A stretch of DNA of 64,000 bases from Alopecurus myosuroides (GCA_028641055.1 CM054057.1:326250941-326314940), one strand, 5' to 3'. Shown: positions 46,020 to 58,042, counted from the first letter of the stretch. Translations and numbers: made by a program. The notes: a model not told the origin generated them from the letters alone.

Positions 46020-46640
46020 GCCTTGTGTCCCCTTTTCTTCCTCTTCCTGCTCCGTGCTAGTCCTCCTCCCTTCAGCCCTCCTCGTCGTCCGTCTAGCGTT
46101 GGACGCCTCCTCTTTGGCCACTGACAGCACCGTCCTCTTGCTCCGACCGCGAGTGGCCCGAACCGGCACGGTCTCTGCAGCCGCATTCTCTTTCTCGGCC
46201 TCCGCATCCGCAAATTGCTCCTCATTCTGAACAGCCATGGCTGCTTCCATTTCTTCAGAATCATGGCCTCCCTCCTCCGAGGAAACCGGTGCAGGCGCAG
46301 CAACTTCCATATCAGAGGCATCACCTGATTTCCATATCCGCCCATTGAAGTAAATGAACGTCAGGCAAGAAACTAAACAGAGCAATCAAATTGATTTGAA
46401 GTATACTGTGATTACCCTGTGCCCCCTTTTCTTGCTCTTCCTGCTCCGTGCTAGAATTGCTTACCACAGCCCTCCTAGCGCATGCGGACACCATCACCAC
46501 CGGTACTTTTCTCCTGCTGCTCTGCTCCCTAGCGGATGTGGCCCAGTCCGTGCCGCCCCGGCCATCGGTGCGCGCTGCGGCAGCGGGTCAGACGGCTGCG
46601 TGCTCTCCAACGTGTACGGCGCCTGGTCAAGCGACCGCCG
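46020..46640 (-). pseudogene. Captured, spliced host fragment inside the Pack-Stowaway
   Basis: On the minus strand, exon A (to 46416) encodes KVPVVMVSACARRAVV and TEQEEQEKGAQ. A 91-bp intron (46325-46415, GG|GTAATC ... AAATCAG) leads to exon B (46324 to about 46020), in the same frame. Exon B has DMEVAAPAPVSSEEGGHDSE, then VPVRATRGRSKRTVLSVAKE and TEQEEEEKGTQG. The basic VPV+ATR / ARR motif and the STEQEE(Q/E)EKG(A/T)QG end occur in both exons, so the parent gene has repeated exons. The copy stops almost exactly at the second repeat's exon end. It is probably a nuclear protein, since it is Lys/Arg-rich and acidic in turn; I cannot name it. Confidence 0.55.
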
Positions 46641-46696
46641 CGGACAGCCCCGTCGCGGCCGTGGCCTACACGGCGTCCGAGCGGAACGGGGAGGCC

Positions 46697-46940
46697 GGCG
46701 GCGCGCGCGCCAGCGCCGAGGGCATGCGGGTCGAGACCGGCGGCGCGCGCGCCAGTGCCGAGGGCATGCGGGTCGAGGCCGTCATCGGCTTCGCACACGC
46801 TATCCCCAAGTTGGCCTGCCCCGGCGGCGGTGGCTCGAGCGGGACATGGAGGCCGCCGTCGCGCGCGCTAGCGCCGGGGGCATGCGGGTCAAGGCCGTCA
46901 GTGGCTTCACGCACACCATCCCCAAGCCGGCCTGCCCCGC
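46697..46940. repeat. Nested short repeats in the captured segment
   Basis: A 42-bp GC-rich unit (GCGGCGCGCGCGCCAG...) is repeated at 46697 and 46739. A longer unit (GCATGCGGGTC...GGCCTGCCCC) recurs at 46766-46818 and 46879-46940. The repeats keep frame in both directions. Confidence 0.7.
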
Positions 46941-47099
46941 CCATCTTCGAGAGGACGACGACGGCGTCTTCTTCCGCTGCTCCGGCGGCTACAGATCTAC
47001 CACCACTGCCTCGGAGAGCAAAACCACCACCGCCCACGGATTTTTCGCCGCCGCCCACAAATCTACCACCACCACCCAGGAATCTCTAACTGATGCATG

Positions 47100-47390
47100 A
47101 AAAATGGAGATTTGACCTCGATGAGTGGAAGATGGAAGGGGAGACGACGGAGAGCGCGTCCGCGACCGCGAGCTTGGGAGATGGAACGGGAGCGCGTCCG
47201 CGAGCGTCGGCGAGCGTCGGAGGCGCCGTCCACTGGGAAAGGGAGAGGGGAGCGTAGAGCACGTCGGCGAGAGGCGAGGCGAGAGAACGAGAGGAATGGG
47301 GAGCAGAATGGGTGCGGGTCTTCAGGAAAGAGCGGTCTCCGACAGGGGTAATCCCGTAAAGTGCGGACATTTTTTACTCTAATTTGCACT
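47100..47390 (-). other. GC-rich right part of the Pack-Stowaway
   Basis: A purine-rich region on the plus strand (GAGCG/GGCGAG repeats) looks like a CT-rich grass 5' UTR when read on the minus strand. It may be the captured promoter or leader of the same host gene. Confidence 0.3.
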
Positions 47391-47659
47391 GCGAAAATTT
47401 GCACTAAAAAGCCTCCAACGTCTTATAATTCCGAATGGAGGGAGCAGTAGTTTTTTCTTTTTTTTTAGCTAAGAAAGCTTACCCTTCTGTTTTTCTTTCT
47501 TCTTCTTCTTGAATCTTTTTACCAAAAGAAGGTTATACCCAGGCATCTATATTTAAAGTGATGTAGACGACGTTTTGAACTCAGGAATAAGACATTGTTT
47601 GCTACTAATGTATTTTTAAGGATCGTTGAGGAATATCCCGGCCTATCCCGAATCACCAC

Positions 47660-47890
47660 ATAACACCAAAAGTATGTTTGATTCAAGTGTATTTAGCAGG
47701 ATTTATTCTATTTTTCCTAGAATTTCTCAATCTCTAATGTATTTTTCTCTATACCAAATCCACTTCTCCTCCGTAGTAGATTGGGGATCGGGATTTAATG
47801 GGATTGGGTGAAGGTGAAAGTTTCACCCAAACCCTATGGGGATTATCCCTACTAATTCCCTTAAACACTCTACTACCAAACAAGGCATAA
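47660..47890. mobile_element. Possible small MITE with TTTG-type ends
   Basis: TGTTTGATTCAAGTGTATTTA at the left and the inverted TGTTTGGTAGTAGAGTGTTTA at the right are loosely related, and CAAACAAGGC is typical of grass hAT or Tourist MITE ends. The boundary and target duplication are unclear. Confidence 0.3.
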
Positions 47891-48064
47891 AGGTATTTTG
47901 TCGGTTAGTTGAATTGTTATTATTTCAAAGGGTAAGACGCCATGAGCACTCACAGGCATCAGCAGAGCTTCATAAGAATTGTTGGGCGAGTCAGCCTTCA
48001 GCCACACAACTTTCTTTCGGAAAATAGTAGCCTTGTCGAGCTAGCCCAGCAAGAAAAGGAACGA

Positions 48065-48657
48065 ATGGCTAAGGCATCTTCACCGGCACCCCCGGTGTTC
48101 GATAAGTTTGTAGCTATACTGAGGGGTAGTACTGATCTTCACTTGAGACTTTTGCGAAACGACCGCCTCCCACCATCAAGGTATGTGGATGCCATATTGG
48201 ACAAAGAGAGGATCCATGCAGTTATGATTCCACGAGGCGATGTTCATGTTGGGAGCCGCTTGAATGAAGTAAGCTAATCTTGTCGCTATTGTTGTTGGTA
48301 ATTCCGTTCTTTCTACGAGTAATTACAACAAAACACAACACATATGTTGACTGCCGCATCACATATCATACGTGCAACGGTGGTTGAAGAAGTGGCGAAA
48401 ACTCGGACAGATGAAGACGTTGAGGAAAATCCTACTTATCGTTGTTGGTTCCTGGCATCAGGCCATGATGGAGACATCATGTTGATACATACTGGGGACA
48501 ATGTACAAGCACCGGTGTAGCGATCCCGTGCATGGGGAGAGAGCTACTGTCTTACCTATCGCTATGTTGACATGTCTTTGCAAGGGATGGACATGCGCAT
48601 GATACCCGTGGAACCAGTCAGGGTATCATATGTCAGAAAACTCGGTATTTGTCAGAA
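48065..48657 (+). pseudogene. Relic of an unknown protein gene
   Basis: The first part (48065-48268) reads MAKASSPAPPVFDKFVAILR and ends GAA|GTAAGC. A second open part (about 48360-48657) reads TVVEEVAKTRTDEDVEENPT, YRCWFLASGHDGDIMLIHTG and MDMRMIPVEPVRVSYVRKL, with one TAG in the middle (48518-48520). The composition looks like real protein but I do not recognise a domain. Confidence 0.35.
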
Positions 48658-50188
48658 TTAACTATCTATTCCTCCCGCCATCTCCTGCGTCCCCGCGTCA
48701 AATGGTGCAGATAGCGATGAGGTTATCCCGGTGTTCAGGCCCGATTGCGTCTTTGCCACACACAGTCATTGATCCATTTACCCGCTACCAGCTCCAAATT
48801 GGAACCGCGTGCCGCTGAACGGAGGTTGTGACGTTGGTTCATCGATGCGGTACAGTCGAGATGTATGGAGTATTTGTGACGCGATGTGATTTGTGCCAAC
48901 TCTGCGCGGTTACGATTGAATCGTAGCATCGATGTTGCATCTACAAGACAACTACAACTACAGTATATACAGCTTTGTATATACATGTGGATGGTCTGTT
49001 TGGTACTTTATGTGATCTGTTAGCTATGTTTTATCTAAGGGATGTATAAGATATTGTACCCTTTTAAGGTTTAGCATGTGTAATATTGTGTTATCATCAT
49101 GCCCATTATTACCGTTTGACAAAATATATGTTTGTAATTTTTAACGTGCTCGGGGTTTGTTTTTATGCTCTGTACTGCATCAGTTGTTGAAATGGTCGAC
49201 AAACTAGGTATTTATTTATGCTTCAAAGGAAGGCACCATGGTGGGTTTGCCAACAAGCAAGGCTGCAAAGAGGGCTGTCAAGTGCGACTTAGCGCGGCGT
49301 GTCGTCGCGTCTCTCATAAGTCTAAGTGAGCTCGGTTATGTTCCCGTGTTGGCTTCAATTAGTTCTTCTCGCTGTCACATTATGTTTCAGTGACACTATA
49401 CGAGATAATCTTAAGTGAAACATTATCTTATGCAGTGCATCGAAACAGGGGCGTGGTTACGTTCCACGATCATCGATGAGTTGGAGGAAAACTGTACTTG
49501 ATGTTGATTCTTGTAGTTAGTATAAGAATATTGTCGGGCTTTACCCGCCGCTTGGATAGATGTATCGGTGGATTACATTTTCTAATAGAGAAACATGTCT
49601 TCTCAGAAATTAATAGGAGTGATATTATGGTTGTGTGTATCGGTCGCTGGACTGGATGGCCTAGTGCGGTGTGCCACCGCGTCTCTCTTTTCTAGTATCT
49701 TGCTAAGATTTGTTAGTTTTTTTTAGAGAAAGTTCATTAAAACTCTCTTGATTCACTTATATTTGTTTGGAGAGTTGAATTGGAATTCATTTGGTGCTTG
49801 GTTAGTATGTTGGAACTAGAAAATTGTTGTTTGTGGTAGTGGTATGATTAAAAACTAGCATAATCTTATAGATCATTAAATTGTTTCACTTGAATCTTTG
49901 CAATGGTTTTGAGTTATTAATATGGTTAATGGTTTAACTTGTTGTTCGAATGAAGTAAAAATTATTCATGGATGGTCTAAAAGGTTGTAACTGTGCCACA
50001 CTTCAAACATTAGTTGATGGTACAATCATGCATGATACTAGTGGATAATGACCATTTGTGATTTTGGTTATGCGTTGATGATCGGGGACCCCAACTGGAC
50101 ACTATGTTTTCGTCTTTGCTTCCCCTTAGAGTGGTATGCATATATTGTCATGATTAAGTATGCTTCTAGTTGGAATCAATAAACTTGT
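48658..50188. other. AT-rich intergenic stretch
   Basis: I see no supported gene. Two segments share GGCGTGTCGTCGCGTCTCTC (about 49297) and the related GGTGTGCCACCGCGTCTCTC (about 49668). This suggests an old local duplication. Confidence 0.4.
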
Positions 50189-50347
50189 TGAAAGTGCATT
50201 TCGTTTTCCCGATGTTTTGTGTGTTAGTTAACAATACTAAGTACACTATTTATCGAGGTGTTCGAGCATGCAGGTGTTATACTTATCATCGGCATCGACC
50301 GCCGAAAAGTCGGTGAAGTTTGGCCTGAGAGATTTGGGACAGAACCC

Positions 50348-50810
50348 AACCGGATTATTTGGAACCGAATGGAGCCGGATATTCCGGTCTGGAAAATTCT
50401 GGGCCAGTTTGCTCACAGAGATGAGCCGGATTATTTGGAACCGGATTATTCGGAGGAGCCGGATATTCCGGTCTGGGAAATTCTGGGCCATTTTCCGGAC
50501 AGAGATGAGCCGGATTATTTGATCCGGATTATTCATCTCGGACCGGATATTCCGATTGTTGGTGATGTTGTTCGAAAATGGCTAAGGACTGGAAGATTTG
50601 CTCACAGCAGTGAGTCGGATTATTCGTACCGGATTATTCCGGAGGAGCCGGAATATCCGGTACAGTTGCCTTGTGACTCACAGCATCGAGCCGGATTATT
50701 TGAACCGGATTATTCTGGGGCAACCGGATAATCCGGTTCAAGTCAACAGGATTTCGTGAAGAAATGCTGACCGGATATTCCGGTCCAAACTTGGACCGGA
50801 TATTCCGGTC
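50348..50810. repeat. Array of CCGGATATTCCGG-type motifs in the 5' LTR
   Basis: More than fifteen short motifs of the type CCGGATTATT(C/T)GG, CCGGATATTCCGG, CCGGAATATCCGG and CCGGATAATCCGG are spread at irregular 12-40 base spacing, often as GAGCCGGATTATT. Several are palindromic or nearly so. They end about 35 bases before the TATA box. Confidence 0.9.
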
Positions 50811-50847
50811 CCAAAATCCTGCACAACGACTAGTTGTGAGGAGGGGC

Positions 50848-50855
50848 TATAAATA
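50848..50855 (+). promoter_or_regulatory. TATA box of the Copia 5' LTR
   Basis: TATAAATA in the context GAGGGGCTATAAATATCCC. The matching box in the 3' LTR is at 61378-61385. It marks the likely U3/R region, with RNA starting near 50880. Confidence 0.75.
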
Positions 50856-51540
50856 TCCCTCTTCTTCTTCCCCTTAGCATTTATGAGCATTTAAGAACTC
50901 ACCAAATCCCTCATAACTCCCAATCCCTCCACCCAATCTTGAAGATCTTTGGAGGATTGAAGGAGAAGGCCCCGATCTACATCTTATACCGAGCCGTTCT
51001 TCATTTCCCTCTCTCTAGCTTGAGGGATCTAGCCTAGGGTTTCCTCTTGTGGAGAACCTAGGCATCTTGTTACTAGTTGGTGATTCAAGAAGATTTGGGA
51101 GCCCCCAATTAAGTTGTGGGTGTGTGCCCCAAGTGTTTGTAGAGGATTCGATCCCCGCCTCAAAGGGGTTCAATAGTGAGAGGTGAACTAGGCCTTCGTG
51201 GCGCAAGTTCATCGGAGAATAGGGTGAGGCCTTTGTGGCGTTGAGTAGGCCTTCGTGGCGAGCTCACACCCCTCCAACGAGACGTACTCCCTTAACAAGG
51301 AGGAACTCAGAAATACATCGTGTCTCCGTGTGCTCCACTTTGGTTATCTCGTTCCCTCACTCTCTTTACTTATCGCTTGTATTGTGTTTATCATTATCCT
51401 TGTCATATAGGTAAATTCACCATAGCCGCACTATCTATAAAATTTACCTTTCTTGTCAAGCCAAATTGTAAGAGAAAAATTAAAATTGGTCGTAGCACCT
51501 ATTCACCCCCCCCTCTAGGTGCCCATACTTTACTTTCAAT

Positions 51541-51558
51541 TGGTATCAGAGCCTCGGC
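51541..51558 (+). other. Primer-binding site for initiator tRNA-Met
   Basis: TGGTATCAGAGCCTCGGC starts two bases after the LTR. TGGTATCAGAGC is the classic plant Copia site complementary to the 3' end of initiator tRNA-Met, where minus-strand cDNA starts. Confidence 0.93.
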
Positions 51559-51593
51559 TCTTCTATCGGGCTTAACCGCCTAAGAGTTTTAGT

Positions 51594-54106
51594 ATGGGAG
51601 ACGATTTGGATGCCGCTTCGTCCGGTGGCAAGGTGACCATGGATGATCTCAATGCCTTGAGAAATTCATTGACCTCATCCATAGACACCAAATTTGATGA
51701 CTTGCGTCAACTCATGGCACACTCCTCAAAGCCAAAGGACCGGAGGTAGTCGAATCTTCTCTTCCGGAAGTTAATCCGGAGGGTGCCAAGAATGGGGTAG
51801 AGGGTGATCTACCTAAAAATGCTTCCGCCGAACAATCCGCTAAGTCGGGTACGGAAGGAGGTGGAGGATTTCATGTCGTTCCCGGAAGTTATTCTCCCGA
51901 TCCTCCCGTTCCTCATCCCCATATAATCCCTAGAGGAGATCCACCTAAAATTGATGCCTTTTCTTTTCGTGAATGGCAATACTACATGGAGACTCACTTG
52001 AATTCTTCTTGTATAGATCTTTGGAGGATCACTCGTGACGGATACAAACCATTTGATCCCAAGAATCTCACAAGAAGAGAAGTCGTAGATTGCCAACTAA
52101 ACTACACCGCTTTGTCCATTCTCCAACAAGCCGTGGGCCCCAACCACATGCCGCACCTTCAACATTTCTCCACTGCCAAAGAAACATGGGATGCACTAGT
52201 CATCATGTTCGTTGGGAATGAGAGCATGCAAAGAAATCGTTATGATGCCTTGACCAATGAGGCCAAAGGATTTTTCATGCGTGATGGAGAAGATCATGTT
52301 GACATGTATCGAAGACTCAAAACTCTTGCCCCCGCCTTCTCTAGCGCGGGTGCCAAGTATATTGACGATGCTTGGATCAAGAGAAAGTACATGATTGTCG
52401 TGATGCCATTTGAGGGCACGGACTTGAAGAGCATTCAAGGAAGACATGATTTCTCCTCCATGACCTCAACTCAAGTGATGCAAGAATTGTGCTCTTACAA
52501 GGTGCAAACCAAGAATGCTCTTGACAACCGTGCTAGGGCCATTGGAATGCACCAAGGAGCATCCGTTGCTTTGAAGGCCAAGGCTTTGTCAAGAGAGGTT
52601 GAGAATGAAGAAGATGGAGATGAGGTATTGCCTCCTTTGAAGGAGCAAGACTATGATCCCATTCTAAAGGATCTCATTGCTCTTACCGTGCAAAAGTTTT
52701 CGAACAATCCCCCCAAGGGCAAGAAATTTGTTGAGGAGAAGACCAAGTCTCGTTATGGAAATGATGGGGCTCAAAAGGTTAGATCTTGCTTCAATTGCCA
52801 AGACAAGCATCACTTCATTGCGGAGTGCCCCTACGAGAATAGAGAGCTTTAGAGTGGCAAGCTCATTCGCAAGGACAAGCCCAAGTTTGAGTACAAGAAA
52901 CCTCATTTCAAGAAGAAACCTTTCAACAAGAAATCTCCCACCAAGTTTGTGCTCTTTAATCAAGAGGAGTATAATTCCGGGAGTGATGAAGAAGAAGAAA
53001 CCACTAGTGAAGTGGCTGCTCTAGCTATTGCTACCATTCCATCATCTTCATCCCTCTTTGAATCCCCCAATGATGATCTTCCTCAACGCAATGCCAAGTG
53101 CTTCATGGCTAAGACCACGTAGATATCATCTTCTCCCAACTCTAAGACCCCTAGTGAACTAGAACATATTGCTAGTCTTAGAGAAGAAGATGAAAGAGTC
53201 TCTTTGGACCGTTTTATGTCTAACATGCAAGGGGAGACCAAGAAGTACTTTGAGCATCTCATGAGGCAATTGGGAGAGGCCCAAGAGGCCCTTGAGAAGA
53301 AAGGTGAGGTTGAGAGAAGGGATGCGGATGAAATTGCATCCCTCTCAATGACTCTTGAAGAAGAGCATGATGGTAGAGTTTCTCTAGAAGATGAACTTGA
53401 ATCTATTGAGTTAACTCATAATGAACTTGTCTCTAACATCACTAAGGAACGTGATCTTGCTATTGCTGAATATAAAAAGGCTAAAAAGGATAAGGTCGAG
53501 TTTGGGGTTGGTCATGGTAAACTAACCGAGGAGTTTGAAAAGCTAACCAAGGCTCGCAAAGCTTTGGAAAGCCAACACTCATCCCTCAAAGAGTTGCATG
53601 AACAACTCCAAACTCAACTTAATCAACCTAACACTTCTAGCACCTCTACTTCTTCTTGTGATCATGCAAATATTATTGAGGAAAATGCTAGGTTGAAGGA
53701 TGAGCTAGCAAGGCTTAAGGGCAAAGGCCCACATGTTGAAAAGGTTGTTTCTCCTACCCCACAAGTGGTTGCCCCTTGCTCTAATGTGGTCAGTGTTAGA
53801 CCACAATTGAGTGATCCAAGGCAACAAGTGGGCAAGCAAGGTCTTGGCTATGTAGCCAAGAAGAAGAACAAGAAAAAGACCCACAATGGTGCTTCGGGTG
53901 GCATTGTCATTAGGGACAACACTACTCGTAGCACCTCCGCGGGAACTAACAATCCACACCATTTCTTATATGTTGATTATTATGGTGTTGTGCAAGCTAA
54001 ATATGTTGGTCCTATCGAGGGTTTCATTGACTATACTATTTGGGTTCCAAAGACCCTTGTTGCTAACATGAAGGGACCCATCTCGGGTCCTAACTCTAGT
54101 CAATGA
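51594..54106 (+). pseudogene. gag of the Copia element, with coiled-coil extension
   Basis: The ATG at 51594 (MGDDLDAASSGGKVTMDDLN) is followed by a frame change near 51725. Then comes the gag core: FSFREWQYYMETHLNSSCID and the family's LQQAVGPNHMPHLQHFSTAK. A CCHC zinc knuckle follows (CFNCQDKHHFIAEC, CX2CX4HX4C) near 52790. TAG stops lie at 52850-52852 and 53120-53122. After the knuckle a 300-codon extension (53204-54106) is rich in Glu/Lys coiled coil (LTEEFEKLTKARKALESQHS) and ends at a TGA that overlaps the ATG of pol (ATGA). The protein forms the particle that packages RNA. The breaks make this copy defective. Confidence 0.85.
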
Positions 54107-57100
54107 TCTCTTGCAGGGCTATGCTTTCCGGTGGGACTAAATGGATTCTTGATAGTGGATGCACTAATCATATGACCGGAAGCAAAGAGCTTGTGACGGA
54201 GTTGCGACCAAATGACATCCAAGCAACCGTCACTTATGGAGACTCTTCCAAGTCTAAGGTATCCGGGTTCGGCAAGGTTGTGGTGGCTCCCGATATAACT
54301 ATCGTGAACGTCATGCTTGTCGAATCCCTTGGTTACAATTTACTTTCCGTCTGCTCTCTTGGAAAGATGGGTTTTTCCGTCTTTTTCGATGGTGATATTG
54401 TGGTCCTTTTGAGGAGCAAGACTCTTGACGTCGCTCACGTGGGACATGTTGAAAATGAGTTGTTCGTGGTGGACTTTTCGAAGTCAACCAACACTCAAGC
54501 AATGTGTCTTTTCGGGAAGGCGGACGTGGGATGGTTTTGGCATCGCCGCTTGTCCCATGTCAACATGAGAACTTTGCAAAGTCTCCACAAAGGTGGCCTT
54601 ATTGTCGTACTAAAAGAAAATGTTACTTTTTCAAAGGATCGCGTTTGTAGGTTGTGTGTTGAAGGAAAGATGCATGACACGGTGCACAAGGCCAAGACCA
54701 TTATTTCATCAAAGAGGATCTTGGAGCTTCTCCATGTTGATCTCTTTGGTGCCGTGCCCGAGGAAAGTCTTGGCGGCAAGAAGTATTGCTTGGTGATTGT
54801 CGATGATTATTCAAGATACACTTGGGTTTATTTCTTCAAGTGCAAGAGTGAGACTCAACAAACCATCCTCGACTTCTCCAACCAAGTCCAACGTCAACAC
54901 AATGTGCAAATCATGGATATTAGGAGTGATAATGGTTCGGAGTTCAAGAACTATACATTGAATGAATTCCTTAGTGAAGAAGGCATTTGTCATCAATACT
55001 CCGCCACTTACACTCCTCAACAAAATGGTGTTCCCGAAAGGAAGAATCGCACTCTCTTGGATATGGCAAGGACCATGTTGGCGGAGTACACTTCTCCCCA
55101 ATATTTATGGGCCGAGGCCATATCCACCGCATGCCACTCCTCCAACCTCCTCTACATCCGCAAAGGCTTGGACAAGTCTCCTTATGAGATCCTCACCGGC
55201 AACAAGCCCAACGTCTCCTACTTCCGTGTATTCGGTTGTAAGTTCTTTTATTTGATCAAGGGTGTTAGGTTGTCTAAATTTCAATCCAAAACTATTGAGG
55301 GTATGTTTGTTGGTTACGGTGCCGAATCCCACACTTATAGAGTCTATGACAAAACTTCTCGGATTGTCATAGAATCTTGTAGTGTGGCTTTCGAGAAAAA
55401 TGATGGCTCCCAAGTGGCGCAATTTCATGTTTCTAATGTAGATGTTGAAATACCTCAAGAAGCCATAGGAAGGATGGGTGTGGGATTTTTTCGCCCCATT
55501 GAGGGACACCTTATGGAAACTCGAGAAGGATTATGCTCTACACAAGTGGAGCCCTCCTCTACAATAGAAGAACAAGCCAAGGAGCCAACTATTTCACCTA
55601 ACAAAGAACATGTTCAAGACCCTCCTCTCATTGACCAAGTGACTCCGCAAGTCGTACCCACTCCTCTCACTAATGCGAGTCAAGGTCAAGGCCAAGATCA
55701 ACCATCATCTTCATCCTATCCTCAAGTTGAAGCTAGTGTTGAAGATATTGTTGATGATGATGATGATGATCAAGGCCAAAATGGTCAATATGGGGACCCA
55801 AATGATCAAGATGATCAAGTGATCCCTCCTCGCAATAATGAGGAGATCGAAGCCCGTCGCATCAAAAGGGTAAGAAGAGATTTGAAGCAAATTGATGCCA
55901 AAGACAACAAGGTCTTGGAGGATGTTCAAACTAGAAGATCCACAAGAAAGCAATTGGCTCACTTTTGTGAGCATCAAGCTCATATCTCTATGGTGGAACC
56001 GAAGAAAGTTTTTGAAGCTCTTGAGGACTCCGATTGGGTTGAAGCTATGCATGATGAGCTCAATAACTTTGAGCGCAACAAAGTTTGGAGATTGGTTGAG
56101 AAGCCCAAAGATTGCCACAATGTTATTGGCACTAAGTGGATTTTCAAGAACAAGAAAGATGAGCATGGCATTTTCATTAGGAACAAGGCAAGATTGGTTG
56201 CTCAAGGTTACACTCAAGTTGAAGGCATTGACTTTGATGAAACCTACGCACCCGTGGCTCGCCTTGAGTCCATCCGTATCCTCCTTGCTTATGCATCCTC
56301 TCATAATTTCAAATTGCAACAAATGGATGTGAAAAGTGCTTTCTTGAATTGTCCATTAAAAGAGGAGGTATATGTTAAGCAACCTCCGGGGTTCGAGAAT
56401 CTCAACTTTCCTAACCACGTTTACAAACTTGACAAGGCTCTCTATGGTCTCAAACAAGCACCTCGTGCTTGGTATGAGCACCTTAGGGAGTTGTTAGATG
56501 ATCGTGGTTTCGAAGTTGGGAAGATTGACCCCACTCTCTTCACCACGAGAGTAAAGGGAGAGCTTTTCATATGCCAACTCTATGTGGACGATATCATCTT
56601 TGGCTCTACTAACCAAGCTTTCAATAATGAGTTCTCTAATCTTATGACTGACAGGTTCAAGATGTCTATGATGGGAGAGCTTAAATTCTTCCTTGGCTTT
56701 GAGATCAAGCAATTGGCCCGTGGGACTTTCATTTCTCAAGCCAAGTATACCCAAGACATGATCAAGAGGTTTAACTCCCAAGATGCAAAGATCAAGACCT
56801 CTCCTATGCAAGTCAAGTGCCACTTATCACATAATCCAAAGGGGAGTAAGGATGTGGATCAAAAGCTTTATCGTTCTATGATTGGTTCTTTGCTCTATCT
56901 TTATGCATCTAGGCCCGATATCGTTTTGAGTGTAGGTGTGTGTGCAAGGTATCAAGCGGCTCCTAAGGATAGCCATTTGATGGCGGTCCATAGGATCTTT
57001 CGTTATTTGGTTCATACCCCAAGATTTGGTTTGTGGTGCCCAAAGGGGGCACAATTTTCTCTCAATGCATATACGGATTCCGATTGGGAGGGTGATCAAG

Positions 57101-57537
57101 ATGATAGGAAGTCTACTTCCGGGGCTTGCCAATTTCTTGGTAGGTCCCTAGTGAGTTGGTCCTCCAAGAAGCAAAATTGCATATCTCTCTCCACCGCCGA
57201 AGCCGAGTATGTTGCCACCGCAAGTGCATGCACTCAATTGTTATGGATGAGGCAAACTCTCAAGGAATATGGAGTTCATTTGGATAAGGTGCCTCTTTTG
57301 TGTGACAATGAAAGTGCCATCAAGATTGCATACAACCCGGTGCAACATACAAGGACCAAACACATTGAGATCCGCCACCACTTCATCCGTGACCATGTGG
57401 CAAGAGGAGACATTGCCCTATCTTATGTGCCCACAAAGGACAATCTTGCGGATATTTTCACGAAGCCACTTGATGATGCAAGATTCTTGTTCTTGAGGAA
57501 TGAACTAAATGTGATTGATTCTAGGAGTTTGATTTGA
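54103..57537 (+). CDS. Copia pol: protease, integrase, reverse transcriptase, RNase H
   Basis: One open frame of 1144 codons. Protease: [13 protein letters not shown] (catalytic DSG, residues 17-19). Pre-integrase zinc region: WHRRLSH ... CRLCVEG. Integrase core: [14 protein letters not shown] and [10 protein letters not shown] supply the D, D and [16 protein letters not shown] and the YVDD box in [11 protein letters not shown]. RNase [30 protein letters not shown], and the end [11 protein letters not shown]. All catalytic residues I can check are present. It opens with an ATG inside the gag stop, so it may be made by reinitiation or frameshift; the SIRE family is known for unusual gag-pol expression. 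It cuts the polyprotein, copies RNA to cDNA and integrates it. Confidence 0.95.
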   Translation: MISCRAMLSGGTKWILDSGCTNHMTGSKELVTELRPNDIQATVTYGDSSKSKVSGFGKVVVAPDITIVNVMLVESLGYNLLSVCSLGKMGFSVFFDGDIVVLLRSKTLDVAHVGHVENELFVVDFSKSTNTQAMCLFGKADVGWFWHRRLSHVNMRTLQSLHKGGLIVVLKENVTFSKDRVCRLCVEGKMHDTVHKAKTIISSKRILELLHVDLFGAVPEESLGGKKYCLVIVDDYSRYTWVYFFKCKSETQQTILDFSNQVQRQHNVQIMDIRSDNGSEFKNYTLNEFLSEEGICHQYSATYTPQQNGVPERKNRTLLDMARTMLAEYTSPQYLWAEAISTACHSSNLLYIRKGLDKSPYEILTGNKPNVSYFRVFGCKFFYLIKGVRLSKFQSKTIEGMFVGYGAESHTYRVYDKTSRIVIESCSVAFEKNDGSQVAQFHVSNVDVEIPQEAIGRMGVGFFRPIEGHLMETREGLCSTQVEPSSTIEEQAKEPTISPNKEHVQDPPLIDQVTPQVVPTPLTNASQGQGQDQPSSSSYPQVEASVEDIVDDDDDDQGQNGQYGDPNDQDDQVIPPRNNEEIEARRIKRVRRDLKQIDAKDNKVLEDVQTRRSTRKQLAHFCEHQAHISMVEPKKVFEALEDSDWVEAMHDELNNFERNKVWRLVEKPKDCHNVIGTKWIFKNKKDEHGIFIRNKARLVAQGYTQVEGIDFDETYAPVARLESIRILLAYASSHNFKLQQMDVKSAFLNCPLKEEVYVKQPPGFENLNFPNHVYKLDKALYGLKQAPRAWYEHLRELLDDRGFEVGKIDPTLFTTRVKGELFICQLYVDDIIFGSTNQAFNNEFSNLMTDRFKMSMMGELKFFLGFEIKQLARGTFISQAKYTQDMIKRFNSQDAKIKTSPMQVKCHLSHNPKGSKDVDQKLYRSMIGSLLYLYASRPDIVLSVGVCARYQAAPKDSHLMAVHRIFRYLVHTPRFGLWCPKGAQFSLNAYTDSDWEGDQDDRKSTSGACQFLGRSLVSWSSKKQNCISLSTAEAEYVATASACTQLLWMRQTLKEYGVHLDKVPLLCDNESAIKIAYNPVQHTRTKHIEIRHHFIRDHVARGDIALSYVPTKDNLADIFTKPLDDARFLFLRNELNVIDSRSLI

Positions 57538-58042
57538 AGATCTTGCACACACCCCTATAGATGAAACGTGTTTGAGCTTATATGTAGGCATGGACATAGG
57601 GGGAGTGTTATCCTAACACATTGGGTTCTCCCTCCCCCCATTATGCCCATAGCAAATATTCATTGCAATCTCTCTTTTTCTAATGTTGAATTTTGAGCTT
57701 CAATGTTGAGTAATGGCAATGCACCCAAGATACATCTTCGCGGTGGCATACCATGAACTCTTACATGGTGGCTTAGGCCACCAACCTCTTCCTATTCGAA
57801 GAGTTGGATCTTAGTTGGGATTTATTTGATATTTCATTGCATTTCTTGTTTTTCCCTCTAAGTGTTCTTTCGTAGGAAAATCCCACTCAATTGGTCTTAT
57901 GTTTGTTTGGTTCTTACTTTTGAGAGGGATAAGTACTACTATCAGTTCGGTGTTTCTAAACCTAAGCCATTCTATCACAAAGCCATCTTCTTCTAGCACT
58001 TGTGTCGTCCGTTGAAACGAGGAAATTTCGAATCAGTAGGCA
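57538..58042 (+). other. Spacer between pol and the third ORF leader
   Basis: No coding sequence is supported. It begins with the purine-rich TAGGGGGAGTGTT (about 57597). It may hold the splice signals for a subgenomic RNA of ORF3. Confidence 0.45.

Larger units (their letters stand above)
45911..47447. mobile_element. 1.54-kb Pack-Stowaway (Mariner-type ends, captured host DNA)
   Basis: The left end CTACTCCCTCCGTTCGGTAA and the inverted right end CTGCTCCCTCCATTCGGAAT continue with ATAAGACGTTGG on both sides, and TA flanks each end (45909-45910, 47448-47449). These ends are those of grass Stowaway/Mariner elements, usually 100-300 bp apart. Here they enclose about 1.45 kb of GC-rich, partly coding DNA with an intron. 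No transposase is present. It sits just upstream of the WEB-gene leader, within the expected promoter. Confidence 0.7.
50189..51538 (+). repeat. 5' LTR of the Copia element
   Basis: It begins TGAAAGTGCATTTCG and ends CTTTACTTTCA. It matches 60737-61711 with small indels. The U3 part holds a dense array of CCGGATATTCCGG-type motifs. A near-perfect CACAAC/GTTGTG hairpin precedes the TATA box. The U5 side repeats AGGCCTTCGTGGCG three times. Confidence 0.95.

Noticed and set aside
46354..47100. Plus-strand frames of over 200 codons in the Pack-Stowaway
   Set aside because: The minus strand has the in-frame spliced exons and repeated protein motif; the plus frames mirror GC-rich repeats. I kept the minus reading, with moderate confidence.
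55711..56322. 203-codon minus-strand frame inside pol
   Set aside because: It is the antisense shadow of the RT region of an intact pol frame.
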